This document shows positions 8,879 through 18,250 of a DNA stretch of 64,000 nucleotides, piece by piece. The stretch's first letter is position 1. Each line of letters begins with the position of its first letter. The stretch covers positions 186,001-250,000 of the forward strand of contig CBDCHL010000004.1 in the NCBI GenBank assembly GCA_965217195.1, given 5' to 3'. The notes below the pieces were generated by a model, which was given only the letters and a program-made list of their open reading frames with translations, was not told where the DNA came from and ran no database searches. The position numbers and the translations under genes were made by a program. The DNA comes from UBA6623 sp965217195. GTDB taxonomy: Bacteria; Acidobacteriota; Terriglobia; Bryobacterales; UBA6623.

Positions 8879-11800
8879 TCATCGAATGTACAGAAACTCG
8901 TTGAGACCCAGCAGTGTTTGGCAATAATCGGCCAGCGCTGAAACAGCTGCGGCGGCCCGACCTTTGCCCTTATACGATCGGCGTTGCTGATCGAGGAATT
9001 GTTCCCCGTCGGCGATCTCGGCAGCGGTCGGCTCGCGACCGTAGGCGATGCGGTAAGCTTCCCGAATCGCCGCAACACCTTTGCGCCCTTGCAACCTCCC
9101 CGCCAATCCTTCCGCATAGCGCCGAGCTTGCGGGCTGTTGAGAAACATTAGCGCCTGGGGTGCGATAGTCGTCGAAGGTCGCCGACCGATACCGACCAGG
9201 TGCTCGGGTTGATCGAACAACACCATCGACCCAATCGGTTCGCTGCGTTTGAGGAAAAAGTAGATGCTGCGCCGTCGCATCTCGGGGCGCAGTGACCCCG
9301 GGCCGTGCAGGGTCGTGTCGAGCAGCCCCGAGACTTGCAACAGCGAATCGCGAACGGCTTCGGCTTCCAGCCGTCGCGGCGTCCAGCGCCATCGGTAGAT
9401 GTTGCCGATGTCGACCTCGGCCTTCTCGGCGTCATGCGCGGCGCTGACTTGATAGACGGCGCTCATCATGATTAATTTGTGGAGACGCTTGAGCCGCCAA
9501 CCGTGATCCACCAGATCTCGCGCCAACCAATCGAGAAGTTGAGGATGGTTGGGCCGTTCGCCCTGCATTCCGAAATCGCTGGGCGAGGCGACGATCCCAC
9601 GGCCGAAGTGGTGATGCCACAGCCGATTCACAATGACCCGCGCGAGCACTGCTCCGCCGCCGTTCTCCGCGTCGGTGATCCAACGGGCAAGCGAGGCGCG
9701 GGTGTATCCGGTGCGCTTCCAATCCGAGGGCGGGGAAACGCGCCATTCGTTTTCGTTGTGGCCGGGGCGCATCAGCACTTGCAGGTATCCCGGCTCGGCG
9801 ACGTCGCCTTTGTTGTTCGCGTTACCGCGGTTCAGGTAGTAAGTGTTTTCGTAGTAATGCGGGTAGCCCCGGCCCGCGGCGGCGTGCTCCCGCGGCTGGA
9901 AGCCCTCGGAGTTGACCATCATCTTCGTCTTCGGCGAGGGGGGCCTGGCGTCGCGGTGCGCCCGAATCTTTTCGTCATACTCGCGACGGCGCTTGTCCGA
10001 GCGCGCATACCAGTCGAATAAGGCCTCGCGTTGCTTGTCGGAAAGGGCGGACGGCCCTTCTCGCCTGAGCGCGGCGAGACCCCCGGCGACATGTTGCGAG
10101 ACGCCGCCTCCGACCGTTGCCGCCGGCGACGCCTTGGTCGAGATCGACAGCCGCGGCCGGCCGAATGCGTATTGCGTGTGAACGCCGAAGCGCAGGGTGA
10201 CGACCAGCCGCGTGCCCTCTTCGAATCCAATCGGTTTCTCGAAATCAAAGACAGCGGCCTGATCGTTGCCGATGCCGGATGGGCTTAGGGTCCACCCAAG
10301 AAACGTGTTTTCGATATTGACCGCGCCCTCGACGGACTTGGCGTCTGCCTCAAGATGATCCGTGGCTCGCGCGGCGCCGATCGGCGTCGTGAAGGGGTCG
10401 ACCTCGCCGACGGCCATTGACTGGATGCCCACCTCGATTCCGCGCATGAGGAATTGACCGGAAATGGATCGGCCGGGACCCCGCTCAAACAGCGACGAAT
10501 CGGTCAGCGCCTCGACGCGGATCGACGTGATGTCCTGGGTGCCGGTTTCCGCGGTGAAAGTGTACGTGTCGATCTTAACGTTCGGCCCCGAAGCCGGCAG
10601 AGAGCCATCCTCGAGTTTTTCGAAGACCGCGCCGCCCTTGGACTTGTATTCGGTCAAGTCGAGCACTTGCCAGGTCGGATCCGCGGGAATGGTCGGCTGC
10701 GCGCCTGCCGCGGCGCGCTTGAGCCATTTGTCGAAGCGCGGGGTAAGACGCTTGTTGTCGTAGTCAGCGCGGGCGGCTTTGAGTTCGGCGTGCTCGTTTT
10801 CCCACTTTGCTTTCGCTTCGAGATAGGTGTCCCAGCCCGGCGTGTAGTCGATCTCTGAGCGAATCGTTCGTCCGAAGACCGCCGCCAAACGGTAGTAGTC
10901 TCGAGTGGGAATGGGATCGTATTTGTGGTCATGGCAACGCGCGCAGCCGACGGTGAGCCCGAGCATGGCGGTGCCGACGGTTCCGATCATGTCGTCCAAC
11001 TCGTCGTAGCGGGCACTTTCGAACTCGGCCTCGGTGATTTGTGTCGGGAACGGGCCGCCGCCGAGAAAACCGGTGGCGATCATGGCCTGAGGGTCGTCGG
11101 GGACCAGCTCGTCCCCGGCCAGTTGCCAGCGCACGAAGCGATCGTAGGGCATGTCTTCATTGAAGGCACGGATCAGAAAGTCGCGGTAGTGGTAGGAGTA
11201 GGGGCGGTCGAAGTCCTGCTCGTAACCGTCGCTTTCGGCGAAGCGGGCGATGTCCATCCAGTGGCGGGCCCAACGTTCGCCATAGTGGGGCGAGTCGAGC
11301 AAGCGGTCGATCAGGTTCTCGTAGGCATCCGGAGAAGAGTCATTGAGGAACGCGTCGACATCCTCGGGCCGGGGAGGTAGGCCGAGTAAATTTGAATAAG
11401 CGCGGCGGATCAGCGTTCGGCTGTCGGCCGCGGGATTCGGTTTCAAGCGTTTCGATTCGAGCTTTTGCCGGATGAAATGGTCGATCGGCGTCTCGGCCCA
11501 GGAGGAATCAGCGGCAGCGGGTGGCGCGACTCGACTTAGCGGACGAAACGACCAGAAACCGCGCCGCTCCTCGGTCACTTCGAGCGGGGCGTCTTCGGAC
11601 GGTCCGCTTCGCTCCGGCGCATCAACGAGAGGCTCGTCGTACGGTGCGCCCAGGTCAATCCAGCGAGCGATGGCTTCGACGGCTTCGTCGGGTAGCTTGG
11701 CTTGCTGGAACGGCATGTACGGCTCTTCCTCATGCCGTATCAATTTGAGTAAACGGCCAGGGACCGCGCTTTCACCCAAGTTCCCGCTCGTGATCAACGA

Positions 11801-12058
11801 CTCGCGAGTGGACAAGTCGAAGTCGCCCAGCTTTTGCCTTCCCCCGTGGCACGCCAAGCACTGCTGGGTAAGCAGGGGTCGGACTCGCTCCGCGAACAGC
11901 TTCAGACCTTCGGCCATATCTCGAGCGTGTCGCGCCGGGTCCTCCAATTGGGCGGCAGGGGTCGGTTGAGCCGACGCCGGGGGAGGAATTGCGATCCAAA
12001 ACAACGCGACTGCCAGCAAGACGACTCGTTCCAGAGCGCGGTGGGGTCGGATGGGCAT
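8879..12058 (-). CDS. PSD1 / DUF1549-DUF1553 secreted cytochrome-like protein
   Basis: The product is 1059 aa. A signal peptide (RVVLLAVALFWIAIPPPASA) is followed by a planctomycete-type cytochrome c domain with a CxxCH haem site at C67-C70-H71 (CLACHGG). A DUF1549 domain (about 180-390) contains a second CxxCH (CARCHDHKYDPIP, near 375). A concanavalin-like domain precedes the C-terminal DUF1553 domain (GRGIVASPSDFGMQGERPN, RRPSTTIAPQALMFLNSP). This architecture is common in Planctomycetes and some Acidobacteriota, and its biochemical role is unknown. It is often paired with a DUF1501 protein; none is adjacent here. The gene stands alone and is divergent from glgX. Confidence 0.88.
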   Translation of the reverse strand: MPIRPHRALERVVLLAVALFWIAIPPPASAQPTPAAQLEDPARHARDMAEGLKLFAERVRPLLTQQCLACHGGRQKLGDFDLSTRESLITSGNLGESAVPGRLLKLIRHEEEPYMPFQQAKLPDEAVEAIARWIDLGAPYDEPLVDAPERSGPSEDAPLEVTEERRGFWSFRPLSRVAPPAAADSSWAETPIDHFIRQKLESKRLKPNPAADSRTLIRRAYSNLLGLPPRPEDVDAFLNDSSPDAYENLIDRLLDSPHYGERWARHWMDIARFAESDGYEQDFDRPYSYHYRDFLIRAFNEDMPYDRFVRWQLAGDELVPDDPQAMIATGFLGGGPFPTQITEAEFESARYDELDDMIGTVGTAMLGLTVGCARCHDHKYDPIPTRDYYRLAAVFGRTIRSEIDYTPGWDTYLEAKAKWENEHAELKAARADYDNKRLTPRFDKWLKRAAAGAQPTIPADPTWQVLDLTEYKSKGGAVFEKLEDGSLPASGPNVKIDTYTFTAETGTQDITSIRVEALTDSSLFERGPGRSISGQFLMRGIEVGIQSMAVGEVDPFTTPIGAARATDHLEADAKSVEGAVNIENTFLGWTLSPSGIGNDQAAVFDFEKPIGFEEGTRLVVTLRFGVHTQYAFGRPRLSISTKASPAATVGGGVSQHVAGGLAALRREGPSALSDKQREALFDWYARSDKRRREYDEKIRAHRDARPPSPKTKMMVNSEGFQPREHAAAGRGYPHYYENTYYLNRGNANNKGDVAEPGYLQVLMRPGHNENEWRVSPPSDWKRTGYTRASLARWITDAENGGGAVLARVIVNRLWHHHFGRGIVASPSDFGMQGERPNHPQLLDWLARDLVDHGWRLKRLHKLIMMSAVYQVSAAHDAEKAEVDIGNIYRWRWTPRRLEAEAVRDSLLQVSGLLDTTLHGPGSLRPEMRRRSIYFFLKRSEPIGSMVLFDQPEHLVGIGRRPSTTIAPQALMFLNSPQARRYAEGLAGRLQGRKGVAAIREAYRIAYGREPTAAEIADGEQFLDQQRRSYKGKGRAAAAVSALADYCQTLLGLNEFLYIR

Positions 12059-12171
12059 TTCCAGTCTCCGATGCGGACTCCCCTAGTATGCAACGTGTAC
12101 CGCTCGCTGTCGAGGTTGAGCGCCGCGACCGACGAAGGGCACCTCTCCAAGGACGCTAACGGGGCGGCCGG

Positions 12172-12177
12172 TATAAT
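12172..12177 (+). promoter_or_regulatory. Consensus -10 box for glgX, probably leaderless
   Basis: A perfect TATAAT ends only eight bases before the glgX ATG at 12186, so transcription would begin at or within two bases of the start codon. No Shine-Dalgarno sequence lies in the gap (CTGTTCAC). No good -35 box is visible at the normal distance. The reading depends on ATG 12186 being the true start, which the GlgX family N-terminus supports. Confidence 0.5.
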
Positions 12178-12185
12178 CTGTTCAC

Positions 12186-14324
12186 ATGTCCGCGGCTCTT
12201 CCGCCGATTGCTCCGAACCCTGGAAAACCCCATCCACTAGGTGCGAGTTGGGACGGCGAAGGCGTCAACTTTGCCCTGTTTTCGCAAAATGCAACGAGCG
12301 CAGAGCTGTGCCTTTTTGACAATCCTGAGAGCGAGACCGAAAGCGCTCGAATCCCGTTGCGCGAAAGAACGAATTTCGTGCGGCACGCCTATCTGCCGGG
12401 CGTCACCCCGGGGCAGCTCTACGCTTACCGCGTCGATGGGCCGTATGAGCCGGCGAAGGGACATCGCTTCAACCGCAACAAGATTCTCCTCGACCCCTAC
12501 GCCCGGGCCGTCGGCCGGGGGCTGACCTGGCGCGACGAGCTCTACGGCTACCTGCGCGGCGGTTCCGGCGACGACGTCTCCTTTGACGAGCGGGACTCTG
12601 CCGCATGCAGTCCGCTCGGAATGGTCACCGATTCCGCTTTTGACTGGCATGGCGATCAACCGCCGGGCACGGCCTGGCGCGACACCGTTCTCTACGAAGT
12701 GCACGTCAAAGGGTTTACCAAACGTAACCCCGACGTGGCGCCCGAGCTGCGCGGGACCTATGCCGGGTTTTGTGCCGAGCCCATGATCGATCATCTGCTT
12801 GAATTGGGCGTAACGGCCGTACAACTCCTCCCTATTCACGCCCAGATTGATGAGCGTGCCCTGGTCGAACGCGGCCTGACGAACTATTGGGGCTACAACT
12901 CGCTCGCCTATTTCGCGCCCGACCCGCGTTACGCGGCGAGCGGGCCGGCCGGCGCCGTCAATGAATGCAAGGAAATGATCCGGCGACTGCACGAGGCCGG
13001 CATCGAAGTAATCCTCGACGTGGTCTACAACCACACGGGGGAAGGAGGCGAAACCGGCCCGACGCTTTCGATGCGAGGCATCGACAATGCCGTCTACTAT
13101 CGTCTGCAACCCGACGATCCGCAACGATGCCAAGATTTCACCGGCTGCGGCAACACCTTGAACTTAAATCACCCGTGCGTGCTGCAACTCGTGATGGACA
13201 GCCTGCGCTATTGGGTGGACGAAATGCACGTCGACGGATTTCGTTTCGACCTGACCACGGCGCTGATTCGCGGCGAGCATGACGTCGATTTGAATGCCCC
13301 ATTCCTCACCGCGTTGGCACAGGACCCCCGGCTCAACCGCGTCAAATGGATCGCCGAACCTTGGGACTTGGGCGATGACGGCTACCGCCTGGGCTCTTTC
13401 CCCTCGGGTTGGTCGGAATTGAATGGCAGATTTCGGGACGACGTTAGACATTTTTGGCGCGGCGATGACGGAACAGCCCCCGCGCTCGCCACGCGCTTGG
13501 CCGGCAGCAGTGATCTGTTTGCCCACAACAGCCGAGGCCCGACGGCATCGGTCAACTTCGTAACCTCGCATGACGGCTTTACCCTGGAAGATACCGTCAG
13601 CTATCACCGCAAACACAATCTCGCCAACGGTGAGGGGAACCGCGACGGCGACGGCCACAGCCCTAGTTGGAACTGCGGTACGGAAGGGCCGACTGACGAC
13701 CCCGAAATCAACGCTTCGCGGCAGCGGCAGAAACGCAACCTGGCCGCCACGTTGATGTTGTCGCAAGGTGTGCCGTTGATTCGCGCCGGGGACGAATTGG
13801 GAAAGACGCAGCAGGGTAATAACAACGCCTATTGCCAAGACAATGAGCTGAGTTGGCTCGATTGGGATCTCTCCCCCGAGCAGCAAGCCTTCTTGGCATT
13901 CTTCCAACGACTGGCACGACTGCGCCGAGATCACGAAGCCTCACAGCGCGCGACGTTTTTCAATGGGGAGGCAGACGACGAGGTGAGCGGCAAGGACATC
14001 GCTTGGCATGTCCCATCGGGCAACGAAAAGACGGACGCGGATTGGAGCGATCCCGAGCTGCGTTGTTTCGGGGCGCTGTTGCGGGGCGATATGCCGCGAA
14101 CCGAGACGGACGCGCAGAGCGGCCAACGGTCGCGCAGGCCGCTGTTGCTGATGATGAACAGCGGCGAGCAATCCGTGCGATTCACCTTGCCGCCGGCGGA
14201 AAAGGGCGGACGCTGGGAGCGGCTCTTAGATACGAGCGAGATGGGGGCAAGGGCAACTGCCTGCCGCGGCAAGACTTACTCGGTTGACGGGCGGAGTTGT
14301 GTGGTGTTGCGCTTGGCTTGGTAA
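12186..14324 (+). CDS. glgX: Glycogen debranching enzyme GlgX (GH13)
   Basis: The product is 712 aa, full length for GlgX. An N-terminal CBM48 domain (PLGASWDGEGVNFALFSQNA, about 18-110) is followed by the GH13 barrel. Visible catalytic elements are the nucleophile region DGFRFDLTTAL (about 355), the acid/base region WIAEPWDLG (about 392) and the third acidic site in FVTSHDGFTLED (about 462). It hydrolyses alpha-1,6 branch points of phosphorylase-limited glycogen and releases maltooligosaccharides, which are substrates of the MalQ encoded next. The start is probably leaderless (see the -10 box). malQ begins 62 bases downstream, so the two form a glycogen-breakdown unit. Confidence 0.95.
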   Translation: MSAALPPIAPNPGKPHPLGASWDGEGVNFALFSQNATSAELCLFDNPESETESARIPLRERTNFVRHAYLPGVTPGQLYAYRVDGPYEPAKGHRFNRNKILLDPYARAVGRGLTWRDELYGYLRGGSGDDVSFDERDSAACSPLGMVTDSAFDWHGDQPPGTAWRDTVLYEVHVKGFTKRNPDVAPELRGTYAGFCAEPMIDHLLELGVTAVQLLPIHAQIDERALVERGLTNYWGYNSLAYFAPDPRYAASGPAGAVNECKEMIRRLHEAGIEVILDVVYNHTGEGGETGPTLSMRGIDNAVYYRLQPDDPQRCQDFTGCGNTLNLNHPCVLQLVMDSLRYWVDEMHVDGFRFDLTTALIRGEHDVDLNAPFLTALAQDPRLNRVKWIAEPWDLGDDGYRLGSFPSGWSELNGRFRDDVRHFWRGDDGTAPALATRLAGSSDLFAHNSRGPTASVNFVTSHDGFTLEDTVSYHRKHNLANGEGNRDGDGHSPSWNCGTEGPTDDPEINASRQRQKRNLAATLMLSQGVPLIRAGDELGKTQQGNNNAYCQDNELSWLDWDLSPEQQAFLAFFQRLARLRRDHEASQRATFFNGEADDEVSGKDIAWHVPSGNEKTDADWSDPELRCFGALLRGDMPRTETDAQSGQRSRRPLLLMMNSGEQSVRFTLPPAEKGGRWERLLDTSEMGARATACRGKTYSVDGRSCVVLRLAW

Positions 14325-14386
14325 TTCTTCGGGTTCATCACAGCGCCATGAAAACTCGTTCGAGCCGGGGCAATGTCGGAGCAGAG

Positions 14387-14437
14387 ATGTCGCCACGAAT
14401 GGCGACACGGCACACTGAAAGCGTGCGCCACGTCGGG
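14387..14437 (+). repeat. Double-hairpin repeat family A, copy 1 (inside the malQ 5' end)
   Basis: The first palindrome is TGTCGCCA / TGGCGACA around a CGAA loop. The second is GCACAC / GCGTGC around TGAAA, with one mismatch compared with the GCACGC of the other copies. A GCCACGTCGGG tail follows. Copies 2 to 5 are at 24813, 26189, 30064 and 54973. Here the element lies within the open reading frame of malQ and its first three bases are an ATG, so it appears to have been domesticated as coding sequence. Confidence 0.85.
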
Positions 14438-16597
14438 GACATTCACCGGCTCGCACGCCTTTACGGTGTGCAGGTTCGTTATCGCGACGGTTTTGGGGTC
14501 GTGCGCGAGTCGCCACCGGAAACTTTGCTCGCGGTCTTGGCTCAACTCGGCGCCGGGGTCTCTACAGAAAGCGAAAGAGAGATCAGGTCGGCTGTGTCCG
14601 GGCGCCGCCGGGAGATTTGGGAACAGCTCATCGAGCCGGTCGCGGTCGCTTGGCGTGAGCGGAATCGGCAGCCCCAAATCCCGTTGCGCGTGCCGGCGAG
14701 CGCCGAAGGTTCGACGCTTTCAGTCGAGGTGGAGTTCGAAGACGGCCGGCAACCCCTCCGCTTCCAACGCCGCGGCGGCGAGTTGAAAACCTTGGGAGAG
14801 GCGGCAGTCGGCCGGCGGCGGTTCCTAACTAAGTCCTTGGCGCTGCCGGCGGCGTTGCCCGAGGGATATCACACACTGCGGTTGACGCTTGGACGCCGTA
14901 CCGCCGAAGCCCTTGTCATCTCCGCGCCGCGAACCGCCTATTCGCCCGAGCCTTCCACGGAACGCCGCTGGGGGCTGTTCCTGCCGCTCTACGCCCTGCG
15001 AACCGAGCGGCGCTCGGCTTCCGGCGACTTTACCGACCTCGAGAGCTTTCTCGAATGGACGATCAACCTGGGCGGTTCGGCCGTCGGCACGCTTCCGCTC
15101 TCGGCCTGCTATCTCGACGAACCTTTCCACCCCTCGCCCTACACGCCGGTCAGCCGCCGCTTTTGGAACGAATTCTATTTGGACCCCGCGCGAGCCCCGG
15201 AACTCGACCGGTCGCCGCGGGCGCGGTCCTTGCTCGGGTCGACGGCCTACGTGAAAGAGTGCGCGCGCCTCGGACAGGCCGACCTCGTCGACTACCGCCG
15301 CGAAATGGCGCTCAAGCGCCGCGTGCTCGAGGCCTTGGCCCGTTCCCTGACGGCCCGGCCCTCGACGCGTCGCGACGAGTTTCAAGCCTACGTCGAAAGC
15401 CGCCCCGACCTCGACGCCTACGCCAAGTTCCGCGCCGTGGTCGAAGCCCGGGGCCGTCTGTGGCCCGATTGGCCGGCGAGGCTGCGCACGGGGACAATCT
15501 GTGCCGGCGACTTCGACGAGGCGGCGCGGACCTATCACCTCTACGTCCAATGGCTGGCCGATCAGCAGTTGACCGCGCTGGCCGACCGCGCGGGCAATAA
15601 GGGAGGCGGACTCTATCTCGATCTCCCATTGGGCGTTCACGCGGGCGGGTTCGATGTATGGGAAGATCCCGAGTTGTTTGCCTTGAATGTTGCCGGCGGT
15701 GCGCCCCCGGACCGCTTTTTCACTGAGGGGCAGAACTGGGGTTTCGCGCCTCAGCACCCCGAGAATATTCGCCGCCGACAGTACCGTCCTTGGATCGCGT
15801 GTTTGCGCACGCACATGCGCCGCGCCTCGATGCTGCGTCTTGATCACGTCATGGGACTGCATCGGCTCTATTGGGTTCCGCTAGGCCGACCGGCCGACCA
15901 AGGTGCCTACGTGCGGTATCCGGCGCGGGAGTTCTACGCCATCCTCGCCCTGGAATCACGCCGCCAAAAGACGGTCATCGTCGGGGAAGATCTGGGGACC
16001 GTCCCTCGCTATGTGCGTGCTCGCATGAAAGAGCGAGGGGCGCGCCGGATGTCCGTCGGGCAATTCGAATTTCGCGACCGCCCTCGAAGCCCGCTCAAGC
16101 CGATTGCGGCCGGCACCGTGGCTTCCCTCAACACGCATGATATGCGTCCCTTCGCGGCGTTTTGGAAGCAGCTCGACATCAACGATCAGGTCGATCTAGG
16201 CTTGCTCGCCGCCGACGATTCCACCCAAGATCGCAATCGCCGCGAAGCCGTCAAGCAAGCCCTACGGCTGTTTTTTCTCCCCGACCGAGCTACCCGTCTT
16301 TCCACCGACCGGCGGTCGAGGCTTCGCGCCAACCCATCGTCGAAAAACGGCACCGAAGAGATCCGGCAAATGGTCGAGGCTCTACTCGGCAAGCAGGCCG
16401 CGAGCCGCGCCGAATTCGTCATGATCAACCTCGAAGATCTATGGGCCGAGACCGAGCCGCAAAACACCCCCGGCACCGTCGACGAGCGCCCCAACTGGCG
16501 CCGCCGCGCCCGCTACGGCTTAAAAGCGATCAAGCGTATGCGCTCGGTGACGGGCCTACTCAGCGAGATCAATCGCCTACGCAAGGGGAGAAGTTAG
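14387..16597 (+). CDS. malQ: 4-alpha-glucanotransferase MalQ (amylomaltase, GH77)
   Basis: With start ATG 14387 the product is 736 aa, within the range of the long MalQ form. I chose this start because GGAG at 14378-14381 is spaced five bases from it; ATG 14349 and GTG 14423 are alternatives. The GH77 barrel shows the nucleophile Asp (about 486, in MLRLDHVMGLHRLYW) and the acid Glu (about 534, in VGEDLGTVPRYV). Residues about 130-200 form the beta-rich N-terminal domain of this subclass. The enzyme disproportionates maltodextrins and works on the output of GlgX. The first 17 or so codons are repeat family A sequence; the recognisable family sequence starts at DIHRLARLYGV. Confidence 0.93.
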   Translation: MSPRMATRHTESVRHVGDIHRLARLYGVQVRYRDGFGVVRESPPETLLAVLAQLGAGVSTESEREIRSAVSGRRREIWEQLIEPVAVAWRERNRQPQIPLRVPASAEGSTLSVEVEFEDGRQPLRFQRRGGELKTLGEAAVGRRRFLTKSLALPAALPEGYHTLRLTLGRRTAEALVISAPRTAYSPEPSTERRWGLFLPLYALRTERRSASGDFTDLESFLEWTINLGGSAVGTLPLSACYLDEPFHPSPYTPVSRRFWNEFYLDPARAPELDRSPRARSLLGSTAYVKECARLGQADLVDYRREMALKRRVLEALARSLTARPSTRRDEFQAYVESRPDLDAYAKFRAVVEARGRLWPDWPARLRTGTICAGDFDEAARTYHLYVQWLADQQLTALADRAGNKGGGLYLDLPLGVHAGGFDVWEDPELFALNVAGGAPPDRFFTEGQNWGFAPQHPENIRRRQYRPWIACLRTHMRRASMLRLDHVMGLHRLYWVPLGRPADQGAYVRYPAREFYAILALESRRQKTVIVGEDLGTVPRYVRARMKERGARRMSVGQFEFRDRPRSPLKPIAAGTVASLNTHDMRPFAAFWKQLDINDQVDLGLLAADDSTQDRNRREAVKQALRLFFLPDRATRLSTDRRSRLRANPSSKNGTEEIRQMVEALLGKQAASRAEFVMINLEDLWAETEPQNTPGTVDERPNWRRRARYGLKAIKRMRSVTGLLSEINRLRKGRS

Positions 16598-16683
16598 ATT
16601 TCCGGCCCCCCCAAGTCGCCGAAACCCGTCTTGCGGTCAAACCGGAACACCGGTGGCAGGTGGACTCGGTCGTTTGGTAGTGT

Positions 16684-18132
16684 ATGCCGCATATGAGTTC
16701 TTTGGGCAGTTCCGACCGTCCGCTGCGCGTCGCCGTCATTGGTTCCGGCCCGGCGGGTTTCTTTACGGTGCAGCACCTGTTCGAGGCACAGGGACCGGCC
16801 GTCGAATGCGATGTCTTCGACCGCCTGCCCACGCCGTTCGGTCTGGTCCGCCTCGGCGTTGCTCCCGATCATCAAAAAATCAAGACTGTTGTCAAGGTCT
16901 ACAACAAGCTCGCCGCCGACCCGCGGTTCCGCTTCTTCGGCAGCGTCGAGTACGGAAAAGACGTCTCGCTCAGCGATCTGCGCACCCACTATCACGCGAT
17001 CGTCTTCACCACCGGCGCCCAAGCCGATCGCCGCATGGACATTCCCGGTGAAGACCTCGCCGGCAGCCACGCCGCCACCGAATTCGTCGCCTGGTATAAC
17101 GGCCATCCCGACTACTCCGACCGCCGATTCGACCTGAGTCACCCCGCCGCCGTGGTCGTCGGTGTCGGCAATGTCGCCATCGACGTGGCGCGTATCCTGG
17201 CCGCGACGGTCGAAGAGCTGCAGACGACCGACATCGCCGACTACTCGCTCGAAGCGCTGCGCAACGGCAACGTCAAGCAGGTCTATATGCTGGGTCGCCG
17301 TGGGCCGGCGCAAGCGGCGTTCTCGAACCCGGAAATCTCCGAGCTAGGCGAGTTGGCTGACGCGGAAGTGCGCACCTTGGCGGACGAACTCGTCGTCGAT
17401 CAAGAGAGCCAAGCCGCTGCTCTCGACAATCCCACTCTGGCCCGCAAGCTGGAAATATTGCGCGGTTACGCCGTTTCCGGACCGCAAGTCAAGTCTCGCC
17501 GCATCATTCTGCGCTTTCTCACTTCCCCCGTCGAGTTGCTCAGCGACGACGAAGGCCGCGTTCGGGGCGTGCGAACAGTTCGCAACGAACTCTACACCGA
17601 CACCCAAGGCCGCATTCGTTCGCGGCCAACTGATGAGTTCGAAACCATCGAGGCCGGCTTGGTGCTGCGCTCGGTCGGTTACAAAGGCATCCCGCTCGCC
17701 GAGCTGCCGTTCCTCGACGACCGCGGCATTGTACCGAACGACGGGGGCCGTGTCGTCGACCCCCTCCTCGATCGCGCCTTGACCGGAATTTACGTCAGCG
17801 GCTGGATCAAACGGGGGCCCTACGGCGTGATCGGCACTAACAAAGCCGACGCCAAGGAAACAGTGGCGAATCTGATCGCCGACTTGCGAGACGGTACCTT
17901 CCTCAGCCCGCACAACGCTGAACCCGAAAGCATGGACAGCCTTCTCAAGGAACGTGGCGTGCGCTACGTCTCCTACGAAGAGTGGCAGGATATCGACCGG
18001 CTGGAAATGGCTATGGGGATGCCCGGTCGCCGTCCGCGCGTCAAATTCACGAGCCGCGGCGAGATTTTCGAGGCTCTCGACGCCCTCACCCCCCCGGACG
18101 AGCCGGAAACCCAAACCGAGCCGCGAGAGTAA
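16684..18132 (+). CDS. Ferredoxin/adrenodoxin-NADP+ reductase (FprA type)
   Basis: The product is 482 aa. An N-terminal FAD-binding Rossmann motif (VAVIGSGPAGFFTVQHL, about 17-33) is followed by the family signature around FDRLPTPFGLVRLGVAPDH, a second nucleotide motif for NADPH (VVVGVGNVAIDVARIL, about 158-173) and the C-terminal GWIKRGPYGVIGTNKADA. This is the adrenodoxin-reductase-like class, which moves electrons between NADPH and ferredoxin. In-frame ATGs at 16684 and 16693 are both possible. No ferredoxin gene is adjacent. It sits 86 bases after malQ and may have its own promoter. Confidence 0.9.
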   Translation: MPHMSSLGSSDRPLRVAVIGSGPAGFFTVQHLFEAQGPAVECDVFDRLPTPFGLVRLGVAPDHQKIKTVVKVYNKLAADPRFRFFGSVEYGKDVSLSDLRTHYHAIVFTTGAQADRRMDIPGEDLAGSHAATEFVAWYNGHPDYSDRRFDLSHPAAVVVGVGNVAIDVARILAATVEELQTTDIADYSLEALRNGNVKQVYMLGRRGPAQAAFSNPEISELGELADAEVRTLADELVVDQESQAAALDNPTLARKLEILRGYAVSGPQVKSRRIILRFLTSPVELLSDDEGRVRGVRTVRNELYTDTQGRIRSRPTDEFETIEAGLVLRSVGYKGIPLAELPFLDDRGIVPNDGGRVVDPLLDRALTGIYVSGWIKRGPYGVIGTNKADAKETVANLIADLRDGTFLSPHNAEPESMDSLLKERGVRYVSYEEWQDIDRLEMAMGMPGRRPRVKFTSRGEIFEALDALTPPDEPETQTEPRE

Positions 18133-18150
18133 TCGTGCACGCAATTCATA

Positions 18151-18198
18151 ACGCAGCAAGAGAGCCCGGAGCGCAGGCGACGGGCCAAGCGCACCCAA
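18151..18198 (+). repeat. Dispersed repeat family C, copy 2
   Basis: This copy fills most of the gap between the reductase and sulfatase genes. It begins ACGCAGCAAGAGAGCCCGGA and continues into a CGACGGGCCAAG segment. It matches the copy at 47247, which has the same ACGCAGCAA lead-in. It carries no gene. Confidence 0.6.
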
Positions 18199-18250
18199 CC
18201 GTCTCGCGCTCCCGATCCGCGTCTCCCCGAACCGTCCGGCATCTCACACC

